39,215 bases of DNA from Calditrichota bacterium. Its GTDB lineage: Bacteria > Calditrichota > Calditrichia > Calditrichales > Calditrichaceae. The notes under the pieces were generated by a model. That model worked only from the letters and a program-made list of their open reading frames with translations, was not told the origin of the DNA and made no database searches. Positions 7,153 through 19,400 of the stretch are shown piece by piece; position 1 is the first letter of the stretch, and every line of letters starts with the position of its first letter. The position numbers and the translations under genes are program-made. Location: assembly GCA_013151275.1 (NCBI GenBank), contig JAADIP010000105.1, positions 1-39,215 of the forward strand, read 5' to 3'.

Positions 7153-8001
7153 ATGGCTATGATGAGTTCGACGACGGTGGCTGCTGACACGGTAGCCCAG
7201 GAAAGTGAAAATTTAAGCGCCTGGATTCAACATCATGTTCAAAATAGTTCCGAATGGGTTTTACCCGGTTATAAACTTGAATTGCCGCATTTTCCGCCGA
7301 TTCATCTTTTTGGAATAGAGATTGATCTCTCTATTTCCAATCATGTCATCATGCTGTGGGTTGCCGGATTGGTTACCATCCTGCTGTTCACCGTGGCTTT
7401 TAAACGCAAAGGCTTAATTCCCGGCGGGCTCGGTATCTTAATCGAGTGGCTTGTGATTTTTGTGCGTGATGAAATTGCCATTGCCAATATGGGGGAAGAA
7501 CACGGTCGTAAGTTCACTCCTTTGTTGGTCACATTCTTCTTTTTCATTCTTACCGCAAACCTGATAGGTTTAATACCCTTATTTACAACTTCAACCGGCA
7601 ATGTAAACGTCACGGCTGGTCTGGCGGTTATCACGCTGCTTTCCACCCAATTTTTCGGGATTAAAGAACACGGATTGTTCGGCTATTACAAATCGCTTGT
7701 TCCACACGGCGTTCCCTTATTGCTATGGCCGCTTATGTTTGTGGTCGAAATAATGGGCATTATCGCCAAGCATGTGGCGTTGACCATTCGTCTTTTTGCC
7801 AATATGATTGCCGGACATATTGTTTTGTTTGCTTTTTTAGGATTGATTATCTTATTTAAAACATTTATTGTTTCCCCCGTGTCTGTGGGATTCGGAGTTT
7901 TTGTTTATTTTCTTGAATTATTAGTCGCCTTAATTCAGGCATACATTTTTACGATGCTTTCGGCATTGTTTATCGGAATGAGTGTAAATCCGGAACATTA
8001 A
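7153..8001 (+). CDS. atpB: F-ATPase subunit a
   Basis: A 282-aa integral membrane subunit a of the F0 motor, forming the two half-channels that pass ions to the c ring. The essential arginine is R213 in TIRLFANMIAGH, and the conserved glutamine of the last helix is Q262 in ALIQAYIFTML. The polar, His-rich N-terminal segment of about 60 residues before the first helix resembles subunit a of FCB-group bacteria, which carry an extended periplasmic N-terminus. The start follows AGGAAGGAA at about 10 bases. It is third in the complete operon. Confidence 0.95.
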   Translation: MAMMSSTTVAADTVAQESENLSAWIQHHVQNSSEWVLPGYKLELPHFPPIHLFGIEIDLSISNHVIMLWVAGLVTILLFTVAFKRKGLIPGGLGILIEWLVIFVRDEIAIANMGEEHGRKFTPLLVTFFFFILTANLIGLIPLFTTSTGNVNVTAGLAVITLLSTQFFGIKEHGLFGYYKSLVPHGVPLLLWPLMFVVEIMGIIAKHVALTIRLFANMIAGHIVLFAFLGLIILFKTFIVSPVSVGFGVFVYFLELLVALIQAYIFTMLSALFIGMSVNPEH

Positions 8002-8044
8002 TCAAAGAGAAAGTAAAGAAACACAAATTTAAGGAGGTTTATCA

Positions 8045-8284
8045 ATGGGAGCATGGTCTTATGCTTTAGCGTATCTGGCAGCCGGATTAGGTGCTGGACT
8101 TGTAACTTTCGGAGCTGGTTTTGGAATCGGTAAAATTGCTGCGGCGGCTATGGACGGAACCGCACGTCAGCCCGAAGCCGGCGGCGCAATTCGTATTACC
8201 ATGATTATCGCCGCGGCTATGATCGAAGGTATCGCTCTGTTTGGCGTGGTTGTCTGCTTCTTGTTAGCAAGTATCAAACCTTAA
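8045..8284 (+). CDS. atpE: F-ATPase subunit c
   Basis: A 79-aa hairpin of two membrane helices that forms the rotating ring. Helix 1 has the glycine-rich packing motif GAGFGIG (residues 23-29), the polar loop reads ARQPEAGG, and the ion-carrying carboxylate is E61 in helix 2 (AAAMIEGIALFG). There is no helix 1 glutamine and no Ser/Thr after E61, which are the marks of Na+-binding c subunits, so proton coupling is likely. The ribosome site AAGGAGG (8031-8037) is the best of the operon. This fits the need for many c copies per enzyme. Confidence 0.96.
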   Translation: MGAWSYALAYLAAGLGAGLVTFGAGFGIGKIAAAAMDGTARQPEAGGAIRITMIIAAAMIEGIALFGVVVCFLLASIKP

Positions 8285-8300
8285 TCTTGGGGACTAAATT

Positions 8301-8795
8301 ATGCTCGAATTAGATCCCGGAATGATGATCTGGACATGGATTACCTTTTTTGTTGTGTTGGTAGTTCTGTCCAAAGTAGCGTTAAAGCCGATTCTCACGA
8401 CTATCGAAGATCGTGAAAAGGCGATTCGGGAAGACCTGGAACAGGCTCAAAAGCAACGGGAAGAAGCCGAACAACTGCTTCAGAGACACCGGGAATTAAT
8501 GGCTAATACCGAAAGCGAAGCGCAGCGGTTGCTTAAAGAAAGCCGTGAGCTCGCCGAGCAAAGACGGCAGGAGCTGCTGAATCAGGCTCGGAAAGAATCG
8601 CAAAAGGTTGTGGAACAGGCTAAAAAAGAAATCGAGCAGGAAAAAGAAAACGCTCTGATTTCGTTAAGGACTGAAATCGCAGACCTGGCTGTTAATGCCG
8701 CGGAAAAGATCATCATGCACAATTTGGATGACGAAAAACAAAAAGCGATTGTTAACGAATACATTAAATCGCTTCCTAAATCTGCAAAAAATTAA
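8301..8795 (+). CDS. atpF: F-ATPase subunit b
   Basis: A 164-aa peripheral stalk subunit. One N-terminal membrane helix (about residues 8-26, IWTWITFFVVLVVLSKVALK) is followed by a long charged coiled coil that reaches F1. The family motif KPILTTIEDREKAI lies just after the membrane segment. Only one b gene is present, so the stalk is presumably a b homodimer. It is 16 bases downstream of atpE. Confidence 0.94.
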   Translation: MLELDPGMMIWTWITFFVVLVVLSKVALKPILTTIEDREKAIREDLEQAQKQREEAEQLLQRHRELMANTESEAQRLLKESRELAEQRRQELLNQARKESQKVVEQAKKEIEQEKENALISLRTEIADLAVNAAEKIIMHNLDDEKQKAIVNEYIKSLPKSAKN

Positions 8796-8811
8796 ACAAG
8801 GAACGTGTGCA

Positions 8812-9345
8812 TTGAACCGAGTAGCCAGAAGATACACAAAGGCACTATTTGAACTTGCGCAGGAACAGAAAATCCTGAGCAAAATCGATCACGATATGCA
8901 GTTGATCCGTAAACTGATTGAAGAGAGTTCGGATTTTCAGGACTTTTTGTCGAACCCGTTAATTGCCGAAGCCCAAAAACAGGATATATTAAAAGAGATA
9001 TTTGAAAAAAAGGTCGAACAATTAACGCTGAATTTTCTCGAACTTTTGGCTTCAAAGCGTCGTATTGCCGCCTTGCCCGCAATTGCCACGCAATTCAGGG
9101 ACATGATGCTGAAATATCAGAACATTGTGGAAGGCGAATTGATCAGCGCCGTTCCTCTGGATCGGGAGCAGTCTGATTTGATTAATAAATATTTGGAAAA
9201 AATGATTGGGAAGACGATTCGCCTGGAGCAAAAAATCCAGCCGGAAATTATCGGCGGATTTGTAGTGCGGGTACAGGATATGGTGATTGACAGCAGTATC
9301 CGATTACAGTTGAATAAGCTGCGCGAGAAACTAACAGCTCGGTAA
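8812..9345 (+). CDS. atpH: F-ATPase subunit delta
   Basis: A 177-aa subunit joining the stalk to the top of F1. The open frame extends far upstream inside atpF, but the family N-terminus (NRVARRYTKALFELA) begins at a TTG codon at 8812, 16 bases after the atpF stop and preceded by AAGGAA. I therefore chose this rare start. The C-terminal domain shows the usual IGGFVVRVQDMVIDSS segment. The TTG start may lower translation of this single-copy subunit relative to its neighbours. Confidence 0.92.
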   Translation: MNRVARRYTKALFELAQEQKILSKIDHDMQLIRKLIEESSDFQDFLSNPLIAEAQKQDILKEIFEKKVEQLTLNFLELLASKRRIAALPAIATQFRDMMLKYQNIVEGELISAVPLDREQSDLINKYLEKMIGKTIRLEQKIQPEIIGGFVVRVQDMVIDSSIRLQLNKLREKLTAR

Positions 9346-9370
9346 CATAAAATAATATGAGGAAAAATCA

Positions 9371-10891
9371 ATGGGTGATGCAGTAAGACCCGATGAAGTA
9401 TCTGCCATTCTTAAAAGGCAATTAAAAGATTTTCAAAAAGAAACGGATATTTATGAAGTCGGCACGGTTCTCCAGGTGGGAGACGGTATCGCGCGGATTC
9501 ACGGGCTGAAAAACGTGATGGCTGGCGAGCTGGTCGAGTTTCCCCATGAAGTGATGGGGATGGTGCTGAACCTGGAAGAAGATAATGTGGGCGCCATACT
9601 CTTTGGCGAAGATACCATGATCAAAGAAGGCGATCAGGTTAGGCGCACCCGCCGTGTGATGGAAATTCCCGTCGGCGACGCCGTGATCGGTCGGGTGGTG
9701 GACCCGTTGGGCTTGCCCCTGGACGGAAAAGGGAAAATCGAATCCACGACGAGTATAAAGCTGGAACGAAAAGCGCCCGGCGTAATTTATCGGCAGCCGG
9801 TAAAAGAGCCGCTTGCCACGGGTATTAAAGCCATCGATTCCATGATTCCCATCGGCAGAGGTCAGCGCGAGTTGATAATCGGCGACCGCCAGACCGGAAA
9901 AACAGCCGTGGCTTTGGATACCATCATTAATCAAAAAGGTAAAGATGTTATTTGTATTTATGTCGCCATAGGTCAAAAAGCATCGACAGTGGCAAAGGTT
10001 ATTAAAACGTTTGAAGAATACGGCGCCATGGAACACACTATTGTTGTCGCCGCCAGCGCCAGCGAACCTGCGCCGTTGCAGTATATCGCTCCTTACGCGG
10101 GCGCCGCAATAGGCGAATATTTCCGCGATAACGGTCGTCACGCTCTGGTAATTTATGATGATTTAACAAAACACGCCTGGGCTTATCGTCAGGTTTCGTT
10201 ATTATTGCGCAGACCTCCCGGACGCGAGGCTTACCCCGGCGATGTATTTTACTTGCATTCACGTCTTCTGGAGCGCGCCGCCAAACTGAGCGACGAAGAG
10301 GGAGGCGGTTCGCTTACCGCCTTGCCGATTATCGAAACTCAGGCGGGCGATATTTCGGCGTATATTCCGACAAACGTAATTTCCATTACCGACGGTCAGA
10401 TATTTCTGGAATCCGGTCTGTTTTATTCCGGAGTAAGACCGGCAATCAACGTGGGCATCTCCGTTTCCCGTGTGGGCGGTAACGCTCAGATTAAAGCCAT
10501 GAAGCAGGTCGCCGGTCGCTTGCGTCTTGATCTTGCTCAGTATCGCGAAATGGAAGCTTTCGCCAAATTCGGGTCCGATCTGGACGAAGCCACTCAGCAG
10601 CAGTTGCGTCGCGGCGAGCGGTTGGTGGAAATTCTGAAGCAGGATCAGTATCAACCCGTCACATTCGAAAAACAGATCGCCATTATCTATGCCGGAACCA
10701 ACGGATATTTGGATTCGCTGCCCGTGGGTGTGTTAAAACAATTTGAAAAAGAATTGATCGAACATCTGGAAATGAAATATCCGGAATTGTTGACCGAAAT
10801 TACCGAAAAGAAGATCCTGAGCGATGAATGGAAAGAAAAGATGAATAAGGTTCTGGAAAATTTTGTTGCCAATTTCAAGGTTGAGGAATAA
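9371..10891 (+). CDS. atpA: F-ATPase subunit alpha
   Basis: A 506-aa non-catalytic nucleotide-binding subunit of F1. The Walker A loop GDRQTGKT is at residues 171-178, and the alpha signature [14 protein letters not shown] is present near 355. Length and layout (N-terminal beta barrel, central nucleotide domain, C-terminal helical bundle) are standard. GAGGA precedes the ATG. It is followed 2 bases later by atpG, whose ribosome site lies inside the end of atpA. Confidence 0.97.
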   Translation: MGDAVRPDEVSAILKRQLKDFQKETDIYEVGTVLQVGDGIARIHGLKNVMAGELVEFPHEVMGMVLNLEEDNVGAILFGEDTMIKEGDQVRRTRRVMEIPVGDAVIGRVVDPLGLPLDGKGKIESTTSIKLERKAPGVIYRQPVKEPLATGIKAIDSMIPIGRGQRELIIGDRQTGKTAVALDTIINQKGKDVICIYVAIGQKASTVAKVIKTFEEYGAMEHTIVVAASASEPAPLQYIAPYAGAAIGEYFRDNGRHALVIYDDLTKHAWAYRQVSLLLRRPPGREAYPGDVFYLHSRLLERAAKLSDEEGGGSLTALPIIETQAGDISAYIPTNVISITDGQIFLESGLFYSGVRPAINVGISVSRVGGNAQIKAMKQVAGRLRLDLAQYREMEAFAKFGSDLDEATQQQLRRGERLVEILKQDQYQPVTFEKQIAIIYAGTNGYLDSLPVGVLKQFEKELIEHLEMKYPELLTEITEKKILSDEWKEKMNKVLENFVANFKVEE

Positions 10892-10893
10892 GC

Positions 10894-11763
10894 ATGGCAA
10901 ACCTGCGGGAAATTCGCAAACGCATCTCCAGCGTTCAGAGCACACAGCAAATTACCAAAGCCATGAAAATGGTCGCCGCCGCCAAACTTCGCAAGGCGCA
11001 GGAGAATATTTTGGCATTTCGCCCCTACGCCTATGAATTACGAAGGTTAATCGCCCATCTTTCCGCCATGACGGAGGACGTTTCTCAAATTCCTTTAATG
11101 GCTCGGCGACCGGTTGAAAAGGCTCTGCTGGTTGTGGTAACCGCCGACCGCGGATTGTGCGGCGCGTTTAACAGCAATATCGTCCGCCGCGCTTCCGAAC
11201 GCTTGAGAGAATACTCGGATACCGAAGCCGAACTCTTTCTGGTGGGGCGCAAAGGCGTTGAATTCTTTCATAAAAGACCGGTGACCGTTAACGGGCAAAA
11301 AATCAATTTTTTTAACGAGTTGAATTTTAATGACGCCGTTGAATTAACGGACACCATCCTGAATATCTATCGGGAACAGCAATTTGATCGGGTTGAATTC
11401 ATTTACAACGAGTTCAAATCCGCCATCCAGCAAAATGTGATTGTGGAGCAGTTCTTACCCTTTGTTCCCGACGAAGAAATAATGAAAAGTCCGCGGCAGG
11501 TGGACTTTTTATACGAGCCTGACAAAGCCACAATTCTGAATAACGTGATTCCCAAGCATTTGCATGTACAGGTGTGGCGAATTCTGTTGGAAAGCAATGC
11601 GGCGGAACAGGGAGCCCGAATGACGGCAATGGAAAACGCTACCGATAACGCCGAGGAAATGATCCATCAATTAACCATTTTTTACAACCGTAAACGTCAG
11701 GCTTCGATTACCACTGAAATTTCGGAAATCGTCAGCGGCGCCGAAGCGCTGAAAGAAAGTTAA
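10894..11763 (+). CDS. atpG: F-ATPase subunit gamma
   Basis: A 289-aa central rotor shaft. The N-terminal helix has the family pattern LREIRKRISSVQSTQQITKA and MKMVAAAKLRKAQ. The middle has the Rossmann-like segment VTADRGLCGAFNSN, and the C-terminal helix reads ARMTAMENATDNAEEMI. Both terminal helices that pair into the coiled-coil shaft are intact. Confidence 0.96.
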   Translation: MANLREIRKRISSVQSTQQITKAMKMVAAAKLRKAQENILAFRPYAYELRRLIAHLSAMTEDVSQIPLMARRPVEKALLVVVTADRGLCGAFNSNIVRRASERLREYSDTEAELFLVGRKGVEFFHKRPVTVNGQKINFFNELNFNDAVELTDTILNIYREQQFDRVEFIYNEFKSAIQQNVIVEQFLPFVPDEEIMKSPRQVDFLYEPDKATILNNVIPKHLHVQVWRILLESNAAEQGARMTAMENATDNAEEMIHQLTIFYNRKRQASITTEISEIVSGAEALKES

Positions 11764-11793
11764 AGCCAATGGGAAATTCAAAATTAGGATTAG

Positions 11794-13194
<1,401 letters not shown>

Positions 13195-13255
13195 CTATTT
13201 TCGCACGGAAGTTGATTAATTTCAAATTGAGATTTATATTAGAAGGACAGCATTC

Positions 13256-13675
13256 ATGGCAATGGAACTTACGGTGCAAATAGTGACTCCTTATGGCGAA
13301 GTTTTTCGGGGAGAAGTACAAAGCTGTACGCTCCCCGGTACTGAAGGGGGATTTCAGGTTCTACCTCTTCATGCAGATTTGGTCTCTTTATTGGATATCG
13401 GCTCTATTAAAATTCAGATTAATGACCAAACGACCAGGTTTCTGGCAACAAGCGGCGGGTATTGCGAAGTGAAAGACAATGTATTAAAAATTATTGTAGA
13501 AAGTGCGGAATTTGCTGAAAAAATTGACCTTAAACGCGCGGAGGCTGCCAGAAAAAGAGCTGAGCAACGATTAAAAAGCACACAAGACGATATAGACATC
13601 CCTCGAGCAAGATTAGCTTTAGCAAGAGCGCTGAACAGAATTAGAGTGGCACAATTTGTAAATAGTTTAAATTAA
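13256..13675 (+). CDS. atpC: F-ATPase subunit epsilon
   Basis: A 139-aa subunit made of an N-terminal beta sandwich (about residues 1-86, with VTPYGEVFRGEVQSCTLPG and SGGYCEVKDNVL) and a full C-terminal helical hairpin (about 90-139). The hairpin can insert into F1 and block ATP hydrolysis, so self-inhibition is possible. It is the last gene of the operon. No intrinsic terminator follows in the 142-base gap to the next gene. Confidence 0.95.
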   Translation: MAMELTVQIVTPYGEVFRGEVQSCTLPGTEGGFQVLPLHADLVSLLDIGSIKIQINDQTTRFLATSGGYCEVKDNVLKIIVESAEFAEKIDLKRAEAARKRAEQRLKSTQDDIDIPRARLALARALNRIRVAQFVNSLN

Positions 13676-13745
13676 AGATATTTGAATTTTTAACGAATAT
13701 ACAGGTCGAAAAAATTAGATTAATTGGTGTAATTGATCATTTTTC

Positions 13746-13773
13746 TTGACTGCTCAATAAATAATTGTAAATT
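13746..13773 (+). promoter_or_regulatory. Candidate promoter of the envelope motor operon
   Basis: TTGACT (13746-13751) and TAAATT (13768-13773) are separated by 16 bases, 45 bases before the first gene of the TPR/TolQR run. It lies in the only sizeable gap between atpC and that run. Confidence 0.45.
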
Positions 13774-13817
13774 TAATTCTGTCAGGCTAATACAGGATTA
13801 AACATTTAGGTTTTCTT

Positions 13818-16436
13818 ATGAAAAAAAAGAACCAATCTCTCGTGTTTAGCGCTCTGATCTTTCTTTTCCTGATTTTCAATCTTTCAGCGCAAGAGCAGCA
13901 AGCTCCATCCAGTCAAAAGGAATTATTATTTACTTCCGCCTTAAAAAATTATGTGGATGATCTGATTACCGAATTAAGCCTCGGATCAATAGGGCAGGAA
14001 CGATTCCTGATCCAGCAAATTCGCATGTTGAACGAAGAAATCAGCGCCCGGGTCGGCGGAGTCGAGAAAGTCAGAAAATCCTATTTTGAACTGCTCGATC
14101 AACGCTTAGCCGAAGTCAGGGCTTTAAAGCGCCGATTAGCCCCCTATAACTCGGAACGCTTAAACGAATTTTTGAATAAGGTCGAAAATACGATCTTAAA
14201 TGCGCTTAATAACGGGAAGGTCGATTTCCAGAAACAACGCGCCATCGAAGACGCTATGCAATTGCTGTACGTTGCCGAAGAAATGATCAAGATGGACCCG
14301 AACGCCCGCATTGAAAAGGATGCCGAGCTGTCTCAGGACCTGAGCAAAACCGAAAAAAAATTAACGGCGCGGTCTCTTTCCGAACTAAGTTACGAAGATT
14401 ACAAAGCTCCTGTCACAACGGGTAAAAAAGTAACGATTTATGACCTTTATCGCGAATGGCGTTTAACCGAACACGTTAATTATGAATTACGCTGGACGGA
14501 CGTTCAGATAATCAAAAAACGATTGATAAAGGAAGGCACTGCCCGCGAAAGAGAACGAATGTTTAAGCGGGAATTGCGTCAGGCTGCCGAAGCGTTCAAT
14601 TACGGGTTTTATGATCTTGCCGAAAAATCATTCGCCGAAATTCTGGATCGATATTCCTTTATCGGACGGCTGGACGACTGCCTTTTTTACAAAGGACTCT
14701 CCAATTTTCTGTTGGAACGCTATCCCAGCGCCGAAGAAGATTTTAAGCGATTTACCCGCGATTACCCCGCCTCAGCCTTTTTGCCGCAGGTATATAAATA
14801 TCTGATGCGCATTGCCATCCATTTTGAAAACTACGATGACGCCCTGGCGTATTACAAAGAATTTCTCAATACCGGAGTGCAGGGCAGCGATATTTACGAC
14901 GAAGTCACTTTCATGGTCTCCGCCGCCGCCTTAAAATCCCAGAAATTTGATCAGGCAATTTCCTATTTAAATCGAATCGGAAAAACTTCGTCCTTTTATT
15001 ATCAGGCTCAATACCTTTTATCCGAAGCGTATATCGGCGTAAACAATTATACCGAAGCCGAACAAATTTTGCAGCAATTGTCGTTTAACGAAAAACTGTC
15101 GCCGGAATTTCATTACAAGGTACTGCTGAAATTGGGACTGTTAAATTATGAGCTTGGAAATTATATCGGCGCGATTAAGATTTTTGATATGATCGCCCCT
15201 TCGTTTTCTCAATACGATCGGGTTTTATTGGGTTACGCCTGGAGCTACTTTAAACTTGAAATGAATAAGCCTTCGCCGCAGCAAAGAGATTTTTCAAGCG
15301 CAATTCAAAATCTTGAAGTATTGATAGACACCTTTTACGGATCGGATTACCTGCTCGAGGCGCGGACTTTGCTGGCTTACATCCATCAACTGAAAAATGA
15401 TGTTGACGAAGCTCTGTACAATTATCAGTATGTGTTTAAGGCAAAAGAAGCCAAGGATCTGTCGGACGAGTTGAACCAGGAACAGCAGGTTCTGGGACAA
15501 ATTCTCTCTCAGGCAAAAGAATTGGAACAAAGAGCATATAACGTGGAAGACCCCAATGTTTTTGACCGGGCGTATTCTCTGCGCAAAAAAATATACAAAC
15601 CCTATTTGCGGGTAAGTTATCTGGATTTAAGTTCCACGGGAATCGCCGCCAAAAGCGAAGTGGATCGCCTGAACCGCCAACTGCAGGAACTGGAAAAGCT
15701 GAAAACCGAAGCCAGTCAAAGACAGCGGAAGGATCTGGTAAAAAGAATTGAACGTTTGCAATACAAAATTTATCGCGCCGTGAACACGTTAACCATAGAA
15801 AAACCATCGGAATTTTTAGGTTTGAACTATTTTGACGAACACCCCCTGGCGCGAAAAGAAAGCGTAATCGAATTTCGTAACGAACAAATTATTAAAATGC
15901 GCAAAGATTTGCGGGATCAACGAAAAGAAATAATTAAGCGGCTCAGTCAGTTGGATATACAAATTAAGCAAGCCGGTAAAGAAAAGAATTATCGAAAATT
16001 AGTCGCTTACGAATTAAGCAAAGAGCGATTTCAGGATCTGTTGAACAAATTGGATTATCTTGTGACAAAATCTTATTCCATGGATTTGGAAAGGACAAGG
16101 AGCAATTTAAGCAAATGGAGCGACTTTGGCGCTTTCGGTTTGACTAATGTGAAGTTCAGCGTTAAAACAATGACCTCGAAACAGATCGAAGAAATGCAGC
16201 GCAGAATCGAAGCAATCAATAAATTTCTTGAATTAAGAAGACAGATCATTGAGCATAAAATCAAACAAATCAACGATCAAATTATTGTAATGACACGCAA
16301 AGTGCGTCAGCAGGAGCGGCTTCGTAAACGTGAAGAATTGAATCGTCAATTTGAAGAAAGTTATTTTGATACTCATGATACAGAATTGAATTACGAAGAA
16401 GAAACAAATCAACCCCAACAAAAAAATCAACAATAG
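13818..16436 (+). CDS. Secreted TPR/coiled-coil protein, 872 aa
   Basis: A large exported protein of unknown function. A signal peptide (residues 1-24, likely cut after LSA) is followed by a helical region and a block of tetratricopeptide-like repeats from about 255 to 555 (for example AYYKEFLNTG and AEQILQQLSF). The C-terminal third (about 615-872) is highly charged coiled coil. It should lie in the periplasm as a scaffold. It starts an operon that continues through a second TPR protein, TolQ/TolR-like motor proteins and a TonB-like protein. TPR proteins also accompany the Agl/Glt gliding machinery of Myxococcus and Tol-Pal (CpoB). The ribosome site is weak (TTTAGG). Confidence 0.85.
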   Translation: MKKKNQSLVFSALIFLFLIFNLSAQEQQAPSSQKELLFTSALKNYVDDLITELSLGSIGQERFLIQQIRMLNEEISARVGGVEKVRKSYFELLDQRLAEVRALKRRLAPYNSERLNEFLNKVENTILNALNNGKVDFQKQRAIEDAMQLLYVAEEMIKMDPNARIEKDAELSQDLSKTEKKLTARSLSELSYEDYKAPVTTGKKVTIYDLYREWRLTEHVNYELRWTDVQIIKKRLIKEGTARERERMFKRELRQAAEAFNYGFYDLAEKSFAEILDRYSFIGRLDDCLFYKGLSNFLLERYPSAEEDFKRFTRDYPASAFLPQVYKYLMRIAIHFENYDDALAYYKEFLNTGVQGSDIYDEVTFMVSAAALKSQKFDQAISYLNRIGKTSSFYYQAQYLLSEAYIGVNNYTEAEQILQQLSFNEKLSPEFHYKVLLKLGLLNYELGNYIGAIKIFDMIAPSFSQYDRVLLGYAWSYFKLEMNKPSPQQRDFSSAIQNLEVLIDTFYGSDYLLEARTLLAYIHQLKNDVDEALYNYQYVFKAKEAKDLSDELNQEQQVLGQILSQAKELEQRAYNVEDPNVFDRAYSLRKKIYKPYLRVSYLDLSSTGIAAKSEVDRLNRQLQELEKLKTEASQRQRKDLVKRIERLQYKIYRAVNTLTIEKPSEFLGLNYFDEHPLARKESVIEFRNEQIIKMRKDLRDQRKEIIKRLSQLDIQIKQAGKEKNYRKLVAYELSKERFQDLLNKLDYLVTKSYSMDLERTRSNLSKWSDFGAFGLTNVKFSVKTMTSKQIEEMQRRIEAINKFLELRRQIIEHKIKQINDQIIVMTRKVRQQERLRKREELNRQFEESYFDTHDTELNYEEETNQPQQKNQQ

Positions 16437-16466
16437 CTAATTGAAAAGTTGGTTTAAAACAGGTCG

Positions 16467-19400
16467 ATGTGTGAGGCAATGAAAACAAATCATATTATTC
16501 TATTGATTATCTTAAGCGCGAGCTTGCTTTTGGGACAACAGGAAAAGTTCTCTTCGGTTGATACTCTTTTTAATAAGATGAAGATTGAAGACTTGATGAA
16601 GATTAAGAAGTATTTTGAATCCAAAGCCAAGAATCTTCAGTCCCAGGGGCAAAATTTTCTTTCTGAAGGAATTGAATGGGGTGAAACATTCCTTAAAGAA
16701 GAAGGAAAAAAAGTAAAAAACCGCGATGTGGTGTATATCAGATTGGCTGAGTATTATATCGAAGACGCCGAATTAAAGTATGAAGATCGGATTAATCTTT
16801 ATGACGAACAGTTGACCGAATACGAAAAAAAACTGGCTCTTTACGACAAAGGAATAATTGAAGAAGAACCAGTTCCGCCCGAATTTCCCAAGGTCGATTA
16901 TTCAAAAGCTATTGCCCTGTATAATCGTCTTTTGAAAGAGTTTCCCACCAGTAAATATGCCGACGACGCGCTGTATTCAAAAGCCTGGTTATTGGAAAGA
17001 ATGGGAAAAGGCGAAGAGAGCCGCAACGTGTATCGGCAGGTGGTCGAAAAATATCCGGAAAGCACTTTTGCGCCCGAAGCATACATGCGTCTGGCGGAAT
17101 TCTATTTTTCCCCGCGCGAAGATAAAAAAGACGAAGAACAAATTGTCATCGAGCTGCAAAAAGCGATTCAGTTGTACAAAAACGTACTTCGATACAAAGA
17201 TTCCAAACGTTACGACGAAGCGCTTTACAAATTAGGCTGGAGCTATTACAAATTAGCCGCAAGAGATCCAAAATATTACAACGACGCCATAACCTATTTT
17301 TTAATGGTCGCCGATGATATTACAGCCGCAAAAAAATTCGATCCCGGCGCAGAAATATCGAACCCGGAAGTTCTGCAGGAAGCCATCGAATATATCGGAA
17401 TCAGTTTTACGGACGAACATTACACGCCCAACGGAGTGACTAAAGCGCGGGAATTTCTGGAGAAGATCGGCGGACGGGAATACGGTCCCGATATTCTAAA
17501 AGCAATGGGACGGACTTACGAACGAATCGATGAGCTTGAAAAAGCGATTTTCGCATATAAGACATTGTTGGAGATATACCCAGACTATGTCAACGCGCCG
17601 GAAATTCAGCAGCATATCGTGGATGTTCTTTACTCAATGGGACGCGACGACGAAGCTTATCAGGCGCGATATGAGTTATTTGAAAAATATAATCCTCAAA
17701 GCGAATGGTATCAAAATCTTGAAAATTCGGATAATCTGAATAAAGTTCAGTATCTGAACGCCGCTTACAAATACAGTGAAGAAGCGCTGCGGACAAACAT
17801 TGTACTCGATTTGCAGAAGGCGGAAGAACTGACTTCAAAAAATCAGGATGCAACCGAAATATACGAAACATTTGCAAAACATTGTAAAACCTATCTGCAG
17901 TCTTTCCCAGCGGACTCTAACGCTTATGAAGTAAACTGGTCTTACGCTTACATGCTGGATACGCGGCTGCACCGCTTTAACGAGGCGTTTGAAGAGTACA
18001 TTAAAGTTAGCAACGATTATCTTGAAACCGAACATCAACATCAGGCTGCGGTAAACGCCGTTTTTGTCGCCGACACATTGGTCGAAATGAAATTCGGCGC
18101 CAGAGATTCGGCTCGAATTAATTTGGCTAATCCTCAGGAATTGATACCCGAAGAGCTGTCCAAGGAAGAATCGATGTTGATTGAGGCTTATAATAATTAT
18201 ATACGACTATTTCCGTTTGGCAAATACACGCCGAATTTTTTGGCGGCGGCGGGCGGAATTTTTTACAATCATAAAATGTTCGCCGAAGCAAAAGTCTATT
18301 TTCAAACATTGGTCAAAAGGTTCCCCAACGCCGCGGAACGCAGTTTAGCCTTGCGATCGATAATGGATTCATATTTTGCCCTTGGGAAGTTTAAAGATAG
18401 CGAGATTGTCGCAAAACGAATTCTTTCCGAAGAAAATCTGCCCGAAGAGCAAAAAGAATTTGCTCTAAAGAGGATGGGACAGGCGATTTTCAAAAACGCC
18501 GAATATTACGAACAACAGGGCGATTTTTTTAACGCAGGTATGGAATTCCTGAGAGTTTATCAGGAAGCTCCCGGAGATCAACGGCTGGTTGAAGCCGCCC
18601 TTTACAACAGCGGTCTTAATTTTCAGAAAGCAAAAGACTGGGTGCGTTCCAATGAATCGTTTAATATCTTAGCCACCGAGTTTCCTCAATCGAAATACGC
18701 GATTCTGTCTCTCGAAAATATGGCAAAAAACTTTGTTGAAATGGAAAATTATGTGGAAGCCGCCAATACCTATGAGCGGATTTCCACGAATTATCAGACA
18801 TCACCCAACGCCGAACCTGCTTTGTACAACGCAAGCGTTTATTACCAAAAAGGCGAAGATTGGACAAACGCCATTCGTGTGAACAATGAATACATTAAAA
18901 AATATCCCGATCAACCCTATTCCATCGACTTGTTTTTTACGAATGCCCAGCTTTATCTGAAACTGAATAATCTTACCGAGGCTAACCGGATTTACGAAGA
19001 ATTCGCCCGCAAGTATCCCAATGATCCGAGAACCGTCACCGCTTTTTACGAACGCGGTAAATACTATTATGAAAACGGAATGAGCGATCAGGCGAAAGCC
19101 GAATTAAATAACGCCATCAAGCGCAGCGAAGCCTTAAAAAATGCCGGAGAAGATCCAAACGCTTTTATTGCCGCAGAAGCCGTTAACCTGTTGGCTGAAA
19201 TTTTGCACAAGGAATTCCTGAGCGTCGAGCTTAAACAGCCGCCTTCGAATATCAAAGCCAATATTGAAAAAATGCGCAATTTGATGAAGGAATTAAACAA
19301 AACCTATTTACGTGTAATAAGCTACGCTTCGCCCAGAAGTTTTGAGGCTACTTTTAATATCGCGCGAACCTTTGAAGAATTTGCGGATAAATATGTCTCG

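Noticed and set aside
8695-8811. Upstream extension of atpH inside atpF
   Set aside because: The added residues do not match the delta family; the family N-terminus begins at TTG 8812 with its own ribosome site.
9422-10141. Minus-strand 239-aa frame inside atpA
   Set aside because: Antisense shadow of a highly conserved gene; composition is what reverse atpA codons would give.
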